Below, piece by piece: positions 39,046 to 48,415 of a stretch of 64,000 nt of DNA (its first letter is position 1; every line of letters starts with the position of its first letter). The position numbers and the translations under genes are program-made. The notes beneath the pieces were generated by a model, which saw only the letters and a program-made list of their open reading frames with translations, was not told the DNA's origin and made no database searches. The stretch lies in contig NZ_JACJHY010000001.1 in assembly GCF_014138625.1 (NCBI RefSeq), forward strand, positions 357,538 to 421,537, given 5' to 3'. Origin of the DNA: Aminobacter ciceronei. Its GTDB lineage: Bacteria; Pseudomonadota; Alphaproteobacteria; Rhizobiales; Rhizobiaceae.

Positions 39046-39689
39046 CACGCGCTCAGCCGCTCCAGCTTGTCCCAGGGCATTATGGGGTAGACCTCACCCT
39101 TCGAACGCACGGCAAACATGTCCTTACCTGATATGTCGATGCGCTCGCCAACTTCGGCGAGCTCGTGCATCACCGGACGCGCCACCAGCGCCTCGAGGCG
39201 CCCGCGGACCAGCAGGTATGGCTTGAGGCCGCCTGTCTCCGGCTCGTCGACAAAGCGCAGCGGATGCTCCGGGCCAACTTCGACGACATCGCCGACATTG
39301 GTGCGAAAGGTCAGGATCTGGTCAGCGCCCTCGCCCGTCACATTCATCTCGACAGCAACGAAATGCGCGTCGACGACGCGGATTCCGACCCGTTCCACCG
39401 GGGTGACCAGGTAGGTCTTGCCGTCCTCGTCCTTACGCAGGACGGTCGAGAAAAGCTGCACCAGCGGCATGCGGCCGATCGGCGTGCCCAAATAGAACCA
39501 GGTCCCGTCGGGCTTGATTTCCATGTCGAGATCGCCGCAAAAATCAGGATTCCAGCGCTCGACCGGCGGCAGGCCCTTGCCGGCGCGGGCGGCACGCGAA
39601 ATCAGCGCCTCGAGGCCGGCGGTGTCGCCGGCGCGGGTCAGGCCAAGGTCAGTTGCCGCCTCGCGGCTATGGTCAAGGTCGCCAGTCAT
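39045..39689 (-). CDS. DUF1285-domain protein
   Basis: The 214-residue soluble protein contains GLPPVERWNPDFCGDLDMEIKP and WFYLGTPIGRMPLVQLFSTVL, typical of DUF1285, a fold linked by structural genomics to ligand-binding regulators. The ATG at 39689 is favoured over a longer in-frame start at 39866 because the extra segment is low in family resemblance. First gene of the operon with Nudix and cca. Confidence 0.85.
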   Translation of the reverse strand: MTGDLDHSREAATDLGLTRAGDTAGLEALISRAARAGKGLPPVERWNPDFCGDLDMEIKPDGTWFYLGTPIGRMPLVQLFSTVLRKDEDGKTYLVTPVERVGIRVVDAHFVAVEMNVTGEGADQILTFRTNVGDVVEVGPEHPLRFVDEPETGGLKPYLLVRGRLEALVARPVMHELAEVGERIDISGKDMFAVRSKGEVYPIMPWDKLERLSA

Positions 39690-40006
39690 GGTCACGAAAT
39701 AGTCACTGTTGTTGCGCTTGTCAGCATAGGCAAGTGATTTAAGTTCAATGCCATGACCTCGCAAAGGTGCGGGCATGGAGATCGCGACGCCCGGGATCGT
39801 TTGACCTCTGGGGATTGGGCGGCAGGCACGACGTCCACACGGACGACGCACCGGACCAAGAGGCAAATAATCCTTGTAGATTGACGAAGCGGCCCCCTGT
39901 TCTGATGGACGAGAGAGGCACGCTGTAGCATTTTGAGTGAGCGCATCGGCAGTCCGGGAATCGGTTTTGATTTCAGGCGCCGCGCCAGAAGAAGGATCCG
40001 GCCCGC
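39690..40006. other. 317-base divergent promoter region
   Basis: The gap lies between the DUF1285 gene (minus) and the MoxR gene (plus) and should hold both promoters. I cannot pick out a confident -35/-10 pair or hairpin. A possible ribosome site AAGGAT lies just before 40007. Confidence 0.4.
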
Positions 40007-41011
40007 ATGAGCGTGATGATCAAGGAAACGGCGATGAGCGAGAGCGAGATGATCGCCGCAGCCGAACGTGCGCTTGCCGACATCGCCAAGATCCGCGCTG
40101 GCGTCGGCCGCGTCATCTTCGGCCAGGAAAGCGTCGTTGAACGCACTCTGGTGGCGCTTTTGGCAGGCGGCCATGCGCTGCTTGTCGGCGTGCCCGGCCT
40201 TGCCAAGACCAAGTTGGTCGAGACGCTCGGCATCGTGCTCGGCCTCGACTCGCGCCGCATCCAGTTCACGCCCGACCTGATGCCATCTGACATCCTCGGC
40301 TCCGAGGTGATGGAGCAGGACGACCAGGGCAAACGCTCCTTCCGCTTCATATCAGGGCCGATCTTCGCGCAATTGCTGATGGCCGACGAGATCAACCGCG
40401 CCAGCCCACGCACCCAGTCAGCACTGCTGCAGGCGATGCAGGAGTACCACGTGACGGTCGCCGGCGAGCGCCACGACCTACCCGCCCCTTTCCATGTGCT
40501 GGCAACCCAGAATCCGCTCGAGCAGGAAGGCACCTATCCGCTGCCGGAAGCCCAGCTCGACCGGTTCCTGATGCAGGTCGACATCCTTTATCCCGAGCTC
40601 GAAGCCGAGCGACGCATCCTGCTGGAAACCACCGGCATCGAAGACGCCAGGGCGCAGAATGTGCTCGATCCCGAACGCCTGAAGGACATCCAATTGCTGA
40701 TCCGGCGCATGCCGGTGCCCGAAACCGTGGTCGAGGCGATCCTCAAGCTGGTGCGTTCGGCGCGCCCAGGCCAGGGCCATGCCGAGACTGACAAACACGT
40801 CTCCTGGGGGCCCGGTCCGCGCGCCAGCCAGGCGCTGACACTGTGTGCCAGGGCGCGTGCCCTCTATGACGGGCGGCTTGCGCCGTCGATCGACGACATC
40901 CGCGCGCTGGCGGAGCCGGTGCTGCAGCACCGCATGGCGCTGACCTTCGCCGCCCGCGCCGAAGGCATGACGGTCCGCGACGTGGTGGCGCGGCTGGTCA
41001 AGGACATCTGA
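40007..41011 (+). CDS. MoxR-family AAA+ ATPase
   Basis: The 334-residue protein has Walker A GVPGLAKTK near residues 61-69, Walker B with ADEINRASPRTQSALLQAMQE, sensor 1 ATQNPLEQEGTYPLPEAQLDRFL, and a C-terminal lid. MoxR proteins work with von Willebrand or DUF58 partners as assembly chaperones. An internal ATG at 40034 has a better ribosome site (AAGGA, seven bases) and may be the true start. It overlaps the next gene by one base. Confidence 0.93.
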   Translation: MSVMIKETAMSESEMIAAAERALADIAKIRAGVGRVIFGQESVVERTLVALLAGGHALLVGVPGLAKTKLVETLGIVLGLDSRRIQFTPDLMPSDILGSEVMEQDDQGKRSFRFISGPIFAQLLMADEINRASPRTQSALLQAMQEYHVTVAGERHDLPAPFHVLATQNPLEQEGTYPLPEAQLDRFLMQVDILYPELEAERRILLETTGIEDARAQNVLDPERLKDIQLLIRRMPVPETVVEAILKLVRSARPGQGHAETDKHVSWGPGPRASQALTLCARARALYDGRLAPSIDDIRALAEPVLQHRMALTFAARAEGMTVRDVVARLVKDI

Positions 41012-41925
41012 TGGCGCGCATCGGCGAGGCATCGGCACCGGTTGCGACCAGCGATGCGCTTGCCCGTGGCAGGTTGCGCGCCTCGCTGGTGCCTGACCTG
41101 CTGGTCGAGGCCCGCCGCATCGTCAACACTGTCATCGCCGGTTGGCATGGCCGCAAGAAGCGCGGCATAGGCGAGAATTTCTGGCAGTTCCGACCCTATG
41201 TGCAGGGCGAGGCGATGGCGCGCGTCGACTGGCGGCGCTCGGCCCGCGACGACCACACCTATGTGCGCGACCGCGAATGGGAAGCGGCCCACACGGTCTG
41301 GCTGTGGGCAGACCTGTCGCCGTCGATGCTGTACAAGTCGAAGACGGCGACCGTGTCGAAGGAATCACGCGCACTGGTGCTGGTCTTTGCGCTGGCCGAG
41401 CTTCTGTCACGCAGCGGCGAGCGCATAGCATGGCCGGGACTGACCGACCCGTTCAGCGCCCGCAACGGCGCCGAGCGGCTGGCCTCGCATCTGGCGCAAG
41501 CCGTTTCACTGCCGGCGAAACCTGATCTGTCCAGCATCCGTCGCTTCTCCGACATCGTCATCATCGGTGACTTCCTCGATCCGGTCGAAGAGACGATGGC
41601 CTGGCTCGATACGTTGGCCCGCCATGGCGCCCGCGCCCATCTGATCGAGGTCGCCGATCCTGCGGAAGAGAGTTTCCCCTATGCCGGCCGCACCGAATTC
41701 ACCGACCCCGAGACGGGCGAAAAGCTGACCGCCGGCCGCGCCGAGCAATTGTCGGACGCCTATCGCAATCTCTACGGCGCGCGCCGCGAGGAACTGGCCG
41801 CCTGGTGCAAGCGGCTCGGCTGGAGCTACACGGTCAACCATACAGACCGCCTCGCCTCCGAGGCGCTGGTGCGCGTTCATATGGCGTTGACCTCGGAAGG
41901 CCACGGACCGGGAGGGCGCCGATGA
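41011..41925 (+). CDS. DUF58-domain protein
   Basis: The 304-residue protein contains the DUF58 core: RKKRGIGENFWQFRPYVQGEAMARVDWRRSAR followed by VWLWADLSPSMLY, a degenerate MIDAS-like strand. DUF58 proteins are standard partners of MoxR ATPases. Its start overlaps moxR (TGATG), and its stop overlaps the next gene (ATGA), so the unit is tightly coupled. Confidence 0.92.
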   Translation: MARIGEASAPVATSDALARGRLRASLVPDLLVEARRIVNTVIAGWHGRKKRGIGENFWQFRPYVQGEAMARVDWRRSARDDHTYVRDREWEAAHTVWLWADLSPSMLYKSKTATVSKESRALVLVFALAELLSRSGERIAWPGLTDPFSARNGAERLASHLAQAVSLPAKPDLSSIRRFSDIVIIGDFLDPVEETMAWLDTLARHGARAHLIEVADPAEESFPYAGRTEFTDPETGEKLTAGRAEQLSDAYRNLYGARREELAAWCKRLGWSYTVNHTDRLASEALVRVHMALTSEGHGPGGRR

Positions 41926-44747
41926 GCTGGCTGCCGCTGTCGTTCGGATTTCCAGCCGTGCTGTGGGGGCTGCTCGCCCTGCCCGTCATCTGGTGGCTGC
42001 TCAGGCTGACGCCGCCCAAGCCGCAGGCCGAAATCTTCCCGCCGCTGAAGATTTTGGCGCGGGTGTTCAAGAAGGAAGAGACCCCACATCAAAGCCCGTG
42101 GTGGCTCACCCTGCTACGCTTGCTGATGGCGGCACTGGTGGTGCTGGCGTTGGCCGAGCCGGTGTTCAATCCGCGCGAGAAACTGCCGACGGGCGGAGCT
42201 GCGCTGGCACTTGTGGTCGACAATGGCTGGGCGAGCGCACCGGACTGGAAACGCCGCGTTGCCACGGCCGAACGGCTTATCGCCGATGCCGGTGCATCAG
42301 GACAGCCGGTCGTGCTGGCCTTCACCGCCGAAAAGCCCAATGCCGAGATCGGTCCGTTCGATGCGCAGGCAGCGCTCGATCGCCTGCGCGCCGCCGAACC
42401 GCGGCCGGTGCCGACCGACAGAGGCCCCGTTTACGCACGCGTCGCCACCGTTCTGGCAACTTTGCCCGGCACGAGCATAGCCATTCTCGACGACGGGCTG
42501 GCGGGTGCAGGCGACGAGCAAGCGTTTTCGACGCTGCTGGGCCAGAACCCAGCCAATGTGCTGTGGGCCTCGCCCGAACGGCTCGACGCCAAGGGCCTGA
42601 CATCAGCCGAAAACGAAATGGACGGCTTTGCGCTGACCGCCATCCGCGCGCCGGGCGACCCCGCTCCGGGGGCCGTGACGACAGGTGCCTTCGACGACAA
42701 GGGCCGCCGCATCGCCGACGCCACGCTGGCCTTCGCGCCGGGCGAGACGGTGGCAAGCGGCACGATGACCGTGCCTTTCGAACTGCGCAACGATTTTGCC
42801 TCGATCGCGCTCGACGGCCAGGGCCAGGCAGGCGCCGTGCGGGTGCTCGACGACAGCTCCAAACGCCGCCGTGTCGGCCTGCTGTCGCAGTCGGACGCCG
42901 ACGACTCGCAGCCGCTGCTGGCGCCGCTCTATTACATTCGCCGCGCGCTCGAACCCTTTGCTGACCTGAGCGAGCCGACGAGTTCGGATCTCGCCGAGGC
43001 GATCCCGCAAATGCTGGAGCAGAAGCCGGCAATGATTGTCATGGCCGACGTCGGCACCATCCCGCCGCAGGCGCGCGAAAAATTGCTGACCTGGCTCAAG
43101 GAGGGCGGCACGCTGGTGCGTTTTGCCGGCTCCCGCCTCGCCGCGGCCGGCAATGACGAGGAATTGCTGCCGGTGCGGCTCAGGCTCGGCGAACGTTCGC
43201 TCGGCGGCGCCCTGTCATGGACGGCACCGCAACCGGTCAGCGACTTCCCCAACGCCGGCCCGTTTGCCGACCTGTCGCCGCCCAACGAGGTGACTGTGAG
43301 CAAGCAGGTGTTGGCCGAGCCGACGCCTGACCTTGCTGCCAGCACCTGGGCCAATCTCGCCGACGGCACGCCGCTGGTGACGGGCGCCCGGCGCGGCAAG
43401 GGCACGCTGGTGCTGTTCCACATCGCGCCGCAGGCGACATGGTCGAACCTGCCGATCTCGGGCAGCTTCGTCGAGATGCTGCGCCGGATCGTGCAGCTGT
43501 CGCGTAACCAGGGCACGGCAACCACAGGCATCGAGGGCAAGCCGGCATCGCTGGCACCGTACCGGATGATTTCGGCGGACGGCCGCATTGTGCCGCCGAC
43601 GCCGGATGCCCGGCCGCTGCTGGCAGGTGCCGGCGCCCTGCCCGTCACGCTCGAAAACCCACCCGGCCTCTATGGCAGCGAAGAAGGTGTGCTCGCCCAC
43701 AATCTGCTGAAAACCGACAGCACGCTTTCGCCGCTTGTGCGACCGCAGCTTTCTGCGCCGGTGACAGAAATACGTTACGCTTTCGACGAATCGCGCGACC
43801 TGAAAGGTTCGCTTGTGGCAGCAGCTCTGGCATTGATGGCGCTCGACACGCTCGCCGTGCTTTGGATGGGCGGCACGTTCTCGCGCCGTGGCGCGAGACG
43901 CGGGCGAACGGCCGGCACGGCCGCGGCAGTATTGCTTTGCCTCGGCGCACTGATGGCGCAGCCGGATCTGGCGCATGCCGACGACGCCAAGCCAGGCGAC
44001 GTCGAGGCGGTCGAGGCCATCTCGAAGACCCGCGTCGCCTATGTTCTGACCGGCGAATCCGCGGTCGATGCCATAAGCCGTGCCGGCATCGCCGGGCTGA
44101 CAAAATTCCTGATCGAGAAGACCGCGCTCGAACCGGGCGAGCCGGCCGGCGTCGACATCGCCAAGGACGAACTTGCCTTCTACCCGTTGATCTACTGGCC
44201 GATCGACCCGGCCGCCGCGATGCCGAGCGAAGCGGCGATCGCCCGCGTTGACGCCTACATGAAGCAGGGCGGCACCGTGCTTTTCGATACCCGCGACCAG
44301 TTCGCCAATGGCATTGGCGCCGATGCAGCGAGCCCGGCGACCGAGCGGCTGCGCGATATCCTTTCCAGCCTCAACGTGCCCCCACTGGAGCCGGTGCCGG
44401 CCGATCATGTGCTGACCAAGGCGTTTTTCATCCTTCCGGAGTTCCCCGGCCGCTTCAACGGCAGCCCGCTGTGGGTCGAGGCGTCGCTTGAGGCATCGAA
44501 CGCGGAGGGCCGGCCGGTGCGCACCGGTGACGGCGTGACCCCGATCATGATCACCGCCAACGATTTCGCCGGGGCCTGGGCCATCGACGAAAACGACGAC
44601 CCGATGCTGCCGACGGTGCCTTCGGACCCGATGCAGCGGGTCTATGCGCTACGCGCCGGGGTCAACATCATGATGTACATGCTGACCGGCAACTACAAAT
44701 CCGACCAGGTGCACGTACCTGTCCTGCTCGAACGGCTGGGGCAATAG
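41922..44747 (+). CDS. Large BatA/DUF4159 membrane protein
   Basis: The 941-residue protein opens with a BatA-type membrane segment (LSFGFPAVLWGLLALPVIWWLLRLTPPKP), a second helix near residue 65, and a long periplasmic part. A helix near residues 625-650 precedes a C-terminal DUF4159 domain (about 690-930), which has a glutamine-amidotransferase-like fold. This fusion is widespread next to moxR in rhizobia. The role is thought to be in envelope integrity, by analogy only. Confidence 0.88.
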   Translation: MSWLPLSFGFPAVLWGLLALPVIWWLLRLTPPKPQAEIFPPLKILARVFKKEETPHQSPWWLTLLRLLMAALVVLALAEPVFNPREKLPTGGAALALVVDNGWASAPDWKRRVATAERLIADAGASGQPVVLAFTAEKPNAEIGPFDAQAALDRLRAAEPRPVPTDRGPVYARVATVLATLPGTSIAILDDGLAGAGDEQAFSTLLGQNPANVLWASPERLDAKGLTSAENEMDGFALTAIRAPGDPAPGAVTTGAFDDKGRRIADATLAFAPGETVASGTMTVPFELRNDFASIALDGQGQAGAVRVLDDSSKRRRVGLLSQSDADDSQPLLAPLYYIRRALEPFADLSEPTSSDLAEAIPQMLEQKPAMIVMADVGTIPPQAREKLLTWLKEGGTLVRFAGSRLAAAGNDEELLPVRLRLGERSLGGALSWTAPQPVSDFPNAGPFADLSPPNEVTVSKQVLAEPTPDLAASTWANLADGTPLVTGARRGKGTLVLFHIAPQATWSNLPISGSFVEMLRRIVQLSRNQGTATTGIEGKPASLAPYRMISADGRIVPPTPDARPLLAGAGALPVTLENPPGLYGSEEGVLAHNLLKTDSTLSPLVRPQLSAPVTEIRYAFDESRDLKGSLVAAALALMALDTLAVLWMGGTFSRRGARRGRTAGTAAAVLLCLGALMAQPDLAHADDAKPGDVEAVEAISKTRVAYVLTGESAVDAISRAGIAGLTKFLIEKTALEPGEPAGVDIAKDELAFYPLIYWPIDPAAAMPSEAAIARVDAYMKQGGTVLFDTRDQFANGIGADAASPATERLRDILSSLNVPPLEPVPADHVLTKAFFILPEFPGRFNGSPLWVEASLEASNAEGRPVRTGDGVTPIMITANDFAGAWAIDENDDPMLPTVPSDPMQRVYALRAGVNIMMYMLTGNYKSDQVHVPVLLERLGQ

Positions 44748-44748
44748 C

Positions 44749-46830
44749 ATGAACTGGTCCGTCGCCTTCGAGCCCCTGCTGTCGTGGCCTCTTCTGGCGG
44801 CGCTGCTCGTGCCGCTCGCCCTGCTCGCTTTTGTCGGCCTTTGGTTCCGCCAGCGCGGCGCCTGGCTGCGACTGGTTGCGCTCGGCGCGCTCGGGTTGGC
44901 ACTGGCAAACCCTGTGATCCTCGACGAAGAGCGCGAGCCGCTGAAGAGCGTGGTCGCGATCATCGTCGACCGCAGCCAGAGCCAAGACATCGGCGACCGT
45001 ACCGCCCAGACCAATGCAGCGGTCGAAGGGCTCAAGGAACGGCTGGCGCGCTTCAGGCAGTTCGAGGTGCGTGTCGTCGAGGCCGGCCGTTCCGAGGCCG
45101 CCGACGACCGCACCGAAACGCGGCTGTTTGCGGCACTCGAAGGTGCGTTCCGCGATGTTCCGCCGTCGCGTATCGGCGGCGCCGTGATGGTCACCGACGG
45201 CCAGGTGCATGACGTGCCCGGCGCCCCAGCGATCAGCGCACCGCTGCACGCGCTCATCACCGGCCAGGAGAATGAGCGCGACCGCCGCATCCGCTTCGAG
45301 AACGCTCCCCGCTTTGGCATCGTCGGCAAGCCGCTCGACATGACCTATCGCGTGATCGACACCGGAGGCGAGGCCGGGTCGGTCGACGTGCGCGTGTCGA
45401 TCAACGGTAACCAGGTTTCGGTGCAGCGCGCCTTTGTCGGCCAGGAAATGCCGCTGCAGATCACCGTGCCGTCGGCCGGGCGCAACATCGTCGAACTGTC
45501 GATCGACCGGGTTCCGGGCGAGCTGACCGACACCAACAACCGCGCCATAGCCCTCGTCGACGGCATCCGCGAGAACCTGCGCGTACTTCTGGTCTCGGGC
45601 GAACCGCATGCCGGCGAGCGTACCTGGCGCAACCTCTTGAAGTCCGACGCCTCGGTCGACCTCGTGCATTTCACCATTCTGCGGCCGCCTGAAAAGCAGG
45701 ACGGCACGCCGATAAACGAACTGTCGCTGATCGCCTTTCCGACGCGCGAGCTGTTCGTCGAGCGCATCAACGACTTCGACCTGATCATCTTCGACCGCTA
45801 CCAGCACCGCGACGTGCTGCCGATCCTCTATTACGACTACATTGCCGAATATGTCGAAAAGGGCGGCGCGCTGCTGATCGCCGCCGGCCCCGAATATGCC
45901 GGCGAACAGTCGATCGCCAACACACCGCTGATCTCTGCCCTGCCCGCCATGCCCAATGGCGACGTTGTCGAGAAAGCCTTCTATCCACGCTTGACCGAAC
46001 TCGGTCAGCGCCACCCGGTGACGCGCGGCCTCGAGGGTTCGGCGCAGGAGCCGCCGCGCTGGAGCCGCTGGTTCCGCCAGATCGGCATCGAACAGCCGGA
46101 GGGCGAAGTGGTGATGAAGGGTGCCGATGACAGGCCCCTGCTCCTGCTCGACCGCAAGGGCGAAGGCCGGGTCGGCATGTTCCTGTCCGACCAGGGCTGG
46201 CTGTGGGCACGCGGCTTCGAGGGTGGCGGCCCGCATGTCTCGCTCTACCGCCGCATCGCGCACTGGCTGATGAAGGAGCCCGAGCTCGAGGAAGAGCGCC
46301 TGACCGCAGACGGTCGTGGCATGGTGCTCGATATCCGCCGCCAGACGATGCGCGACGAAGCTGGTCCTGCCCGCGTCATCACGCCGTCCGGCAAGACGCT
46401 CGACGTCCAGCTCGCCAAGAGCGACCCTGGCATCTTCACCGGCAGCGTCGAGGTCGGCGAGATCGGCCTCTACCAGGTCGGCAATGGCGACCTGACCGCG
46501 CTTGCCCATGTCGGGCCGGTCAACGCGCCCGAATTCGCGGATGTAGTGTCGACGGAAAACGTGCTGCGGCCGGCCGCCGAGGCAACGGGCGGCGACGTGC
46601 GCCGCCTCGCCGCGACCGGCATATCGGCGCTGTCCAACGGCATATCGCTGCCAAGCATCGTGCCGGTGCGCGGCAATGCCGAAGCCTCCGGCCGCGACTG
46701 GCTCGGCTTCCGCACCACCGACGACAGCGTGTTGAAATCGGTGTCGCGGGTGCCGCTGTTCGGCGGTTTCCTCGGCCTTGGTTTGCTGCTGCTGGCGCTC
46801 GGCGGAATGTGGTACCGTGAGGGCCGGTAG
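44749..46830 (+). CDS. BatA-like membrane protein, terminal gene of the MoxR cluster
   Basis: The 693-residue protein has two N-terminal membrane helices (about 10-60), a VWA-like strand VVAIIVDRSQSQDIGDR, an Ig-like region, a glutamine-amidotransferase-like domain around residues 340-480, and a C-terminal membrane helix (LFGGFLGLGLLLLALGGMWY). It begins one base after the DUF4159 stop. Together the four genes likely encode one membrane complex driven by the MoxR ATPase. Confidence 0.88.
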   Translation: MNWSVAFEPLLSWPLLAALLVPLALLAFVGLWFRQRGAWLRLVALGALGLALANPVILDEEREPLKSVVAIIVDRSQSQDIGDRTAQTNAAVEGLKERLARFRQFEVRVVEAGRSEAADDRTETRLFAALEGAFRDVPPSRIGGAVMVTDGQVHDVPGAPAISAPLHALITGQENERDRRIRFENAPRFGIVGKPLDMTYRVIDTGGEAGSVDVRVSINGNQVSVQRAFVGQEMPLQITVPSAGRNIVELSIDRVPGELTDTNNRAIALVDGIRENLRVLLVSGEPHAGERTWRNLLKSDASVDLVHFTILRPPEKQDGTPINELSLIAFPTRELFVERINDFDLIIFDRYQHRDVLPILYYDYIAEYVEKGGALLIAAGPEYAGEQSIANTPLISALPAMPNGDVVEKAFYPRLTELGQRHPVTRGLEGSAQEPPRWSRWFRQIGIEQPEGEVVMKGADDRPLLLLDRKGEGRVGMFLSDQGWLWARGFEGGGPHVSLYRRIAHWLMKEPELEEERLTADGRGMVLDIRRQTMRDEAGPARVITPSGKTLDVQLAKSDPGIFTGSVEVGEIGLYQVGNGDLTALAHVGPVNAPEFADVVSTENVLRPAAEATGGDVRRLAATGISALSNGISLPSIVPVRGNAEASGRDWLGFRTTDDSVLKSVSRVPLFGGFLGLGLLLLALGGMWYREGR

Positions 46831-46844
46831 CCCCTCGAAATCAA

Positions 46845-47015
46845 TCAGCGCAGCCGGTTGTCTTCCATCATTTGCAGCTCGCGACGTCGCGCGCCGTCGC
46901 TGTCGGCGAGCCGCAGACGGGCGATTTCGTCCTTGCGCGCGGTCAGCTTGACCAGCTTGGCCGGCGGCGCGGAAACTTTGACGACTGAGGTCTTCGGCCT
47001 TCTCGTGAACATCAT
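46845..47015 (-). CDS. Very small basic protein
   Basis: A 56-codon frame begins MMFTRRPKTSVVKVSAPPAK and ends MMEDNRLR. GAGGA lies about eight bases before ATG 47015. It is Lys/Arg-rich, probably helical in its second half, with no membrane segment. It converges with the MoxR cluster, only 14 bases from its stop. No family is recognised. Confidence 0.5.
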   Translation of the reverse strand: MMFTRRPKTSVVKVSAPPAKLVKLTARKDEIARLRLADSDGARRRELQMMEDNRLR

Positions 47016-47360
47016 GGCTTTGTCCTCGCATGGGGGAAATGCAGTCCGCCGCGAAGGACCTTACGGTCCTGCGGGAAAGCAACTGCCAATTGTCTGCTAG
47101 TGCTGAGACGGTATCAGCATTCCACGACCGCGGCTAGACGGACACGATCCGAAATAAATTTTGAAATAGAACCCAGAATGCAAAAAACACCTTACATAAA
47201 CCGCAATTAAGGTTTAGAAGTAACCAATCGTTTTTTGGGCCAGCTTGGCTATCGCGGCGTCAGAGGTTCTCGACCCGCCAAACTCTTTCCAAATCGTCGA
47301 TCTATTGATGTGCGGCAATACTTGACGCGCGACGACTTTTCTCATTCGAAAGATACTCAC
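47016..47360. other. 345-base upstream region of the cold-shock gene
   Basis: The region is markedly AT-rich between about 47150 and 47235, unlike its surroundings, and probably holds the promoter and a long 5' leader of the cold-shock gene, as in many csp genes. No open frame with a ribosome site was seen. Confidence 0.5.
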
Positions 47361-47567
47361 ATGAACACTGGGACCGTGAAGTTCTACAATGGCCAGAAGG
47401 GCTTTGGCTTCATCGAGCAGGCCGGCGGCGGCAAGGACGTTTTTGTCCATGTCAGCGCGCTCGAGCGCGCCGGCTTTTCCGGCCTGGCCGAAGGCCAGAA
47501 GCTGAATTTCGAGCTGGAGCGCGACAACAAGGGCCGCGAGTCGGCCACCAATCTTCAGCTGCTCTGA
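47361..47567 (+). CDS. cspA: Cold-shock protein, CspA family
   Basis: The 68-residue OB-fold protein has RNP1 KGFGFIEQ and RNP2 VFVHVSAL, starting MNTGTVKFYNGQ. It binds single-stranded RNA or DNA as a chaperone. It is preceded by a long AT-rich leader and followed by a 3' region with the repeated 20-base motif and a hairpin. Which paralogue it is, and whether cold-induced, cannot be told. Confidence 0.95.
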   Translation: MNTGTVKFYNGQKGFGFIEQAGGGKDVFVHVSALERAGFSGLAEGQKLNFELERDNKGRESATNLQLL

Positions 47568-47594
47568 TTTCATTTGGCCCGGATCGATGGACGC

Positions 47595-47680
47595 TGACCA
47601 CGGATGTACTGGCAGCACCCATCCGGTCCGACCCAGGCACGCTTGAGGCGGCGAAAGCGGGGCATTGCTCCGCTTTTCGT
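47595..47680 (+). ncRNA. Second copy of the 20-base motif with hairpin, 3' of cspA
   Basis: Starting 28 bases after the cspA stop, the sequence repeats tgaccacggatgtactggca exactly. CGGATG within it can pair with CATCCG 13 bases on, and a 7-bp hairpin at 47654-47676, loop starting GGCAT, ends in TTTT. It could be a 3'-UTR regulatory RNA or a cspA terminator with a conserved upstream element. Confidence 0.4.
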
Positions 47681-47698
47681 TCATTTCGGGAGACATCG

Positions 47699-47965
47699 AT
47701 GACCGGGCGCACCAAACGTTCAACCGTCCATTTCGACAGGCCGTTCGCCTTGCGCGGGATCGAGGAGATCCAGCCGGCAGGCGACTACGACATCGACCAG
47801 GACGAAGAGCTGATCGACGGCATCTCGTGGATCGCTTACCGCCGCGTCGCCACCTACATTCACCTGCCCGCGCGATCATCCAATCTGCTGACCAGCCAGG
47901 TTCTCGCCATCGACTATGCCGAACTCGAAGCCGCGCTGCGGCAGGATCAGGAAAAGGCCGCATGA
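47699..47965 (+). CDS. Small conserved hypothetical protein
   Basis: The 88-residue soluble, acidic protein contains HFDRPFALRGIEEIQPAGDY and DEELIDGISWIAYRRVATYI, a short beta-rich pattern found in rhizobial small proteins. GGGAG precedes its ATG. Its stop overlaps the next gene (ATGA). Function is unknown. Confidence 0.75.
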   Translation: MTGRTKRSTVHFDRPFALRGIEEIQPAGDYDIDQDEELIDGISWIAYRRVATYIHLPARSSNLLTSQVLAIDYAELEAALRQDQEKAA

Positions 47966-48216
47966 TCAGGTTCACAAAAGGACCGGCTTCAGCCCCGCGT
48001 GTGGAAAAGCCGTCGCATCGCTTCACCGTCGGCCAGATGGTGCGGATCAAGAGTCGGATCGGCATCGCGGTGAAGGACGCAGAGACCTTCCACGTCAAGG
48101 CGACGCTGCCGGCCAAGGACGGCTCGCCGCAATACCGCATCCGCAGTGACGGCGAAAACCACGAGCGGGTCACCACGGAAGACAATCTCGAGGACGTCGA
48201 AGCGGTAGCCGAATAG
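47962..48216 (+). CDS. Small conserved hypothetical protein
   Basis: The 84-residue protein has a central SH3-like beta pattern: FTVGQMVRIKSRIGI, then YRIRSDGENHERVTTEDNLE. It is coupled to the previous gene through the four-base overlap. It resembles small KOW/SH3-type nucleic-acid-associated proteins, but this is only by look. Confidence 0.75.
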   Translation: MIRFTKGPASAPRVEKPSHRFTVGQMVRIKSRIGIAVKDAETFHVKATLPAKDGSPQYRIRSDGENHERVTTEDNLEDVEAVAE

Positions 48217-48245
48217 GTTCGCTTCGCAACAGGAAGGGCACGACC

Positions 48246-48386
48246 ATGGCCAAGGGCCAACAACGCAGCAACCGCGAAACCAGAAAGCCCAAGAAGGAGA
48301 AGGTCGAAGTCAAAGCCGCGTCCACCTTCGGTTCGCAGGTCAAGCAGGCAGAGACAACATCCTACAAAGGCAAGCCGAAAGGCTGA
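48246..48386 (+). CDS. Very small basic protein
   Basis: A 46-codon frame starts MAKGQQRSNRETRKPKKEK and ends SYKGKPKG. It is rich in lysine and likely disordered, of the type annotated as small nucleic-acid-binding proteins in rhizobia. AGGAAGGG precedes the ATG. It is 29 bases after the previous gene. Confidence 0.65.
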   Translation: MAKGQQRSNRETRKPKKEKVEVKAASTFGSQVKQAETTSYKGKPKG

Positions 48387-48415
48387 CCTGTTCGCGAACG
48401 CGGCTGGAGGCAGAT

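Noticed and set aside
39690..39866. Longer start for the DUF1285 protein
   Set aside because: The extra 59 residues lack family similarity and lie in what is probably the promoter region.
44668..47082. Minus-strand open frame of about 800 codons opposite the last genes of the MoxR cluster
   Set aside because: Fully antisense to a coherent membrane protein gene, with an odd amino-acid mix and no motifs.
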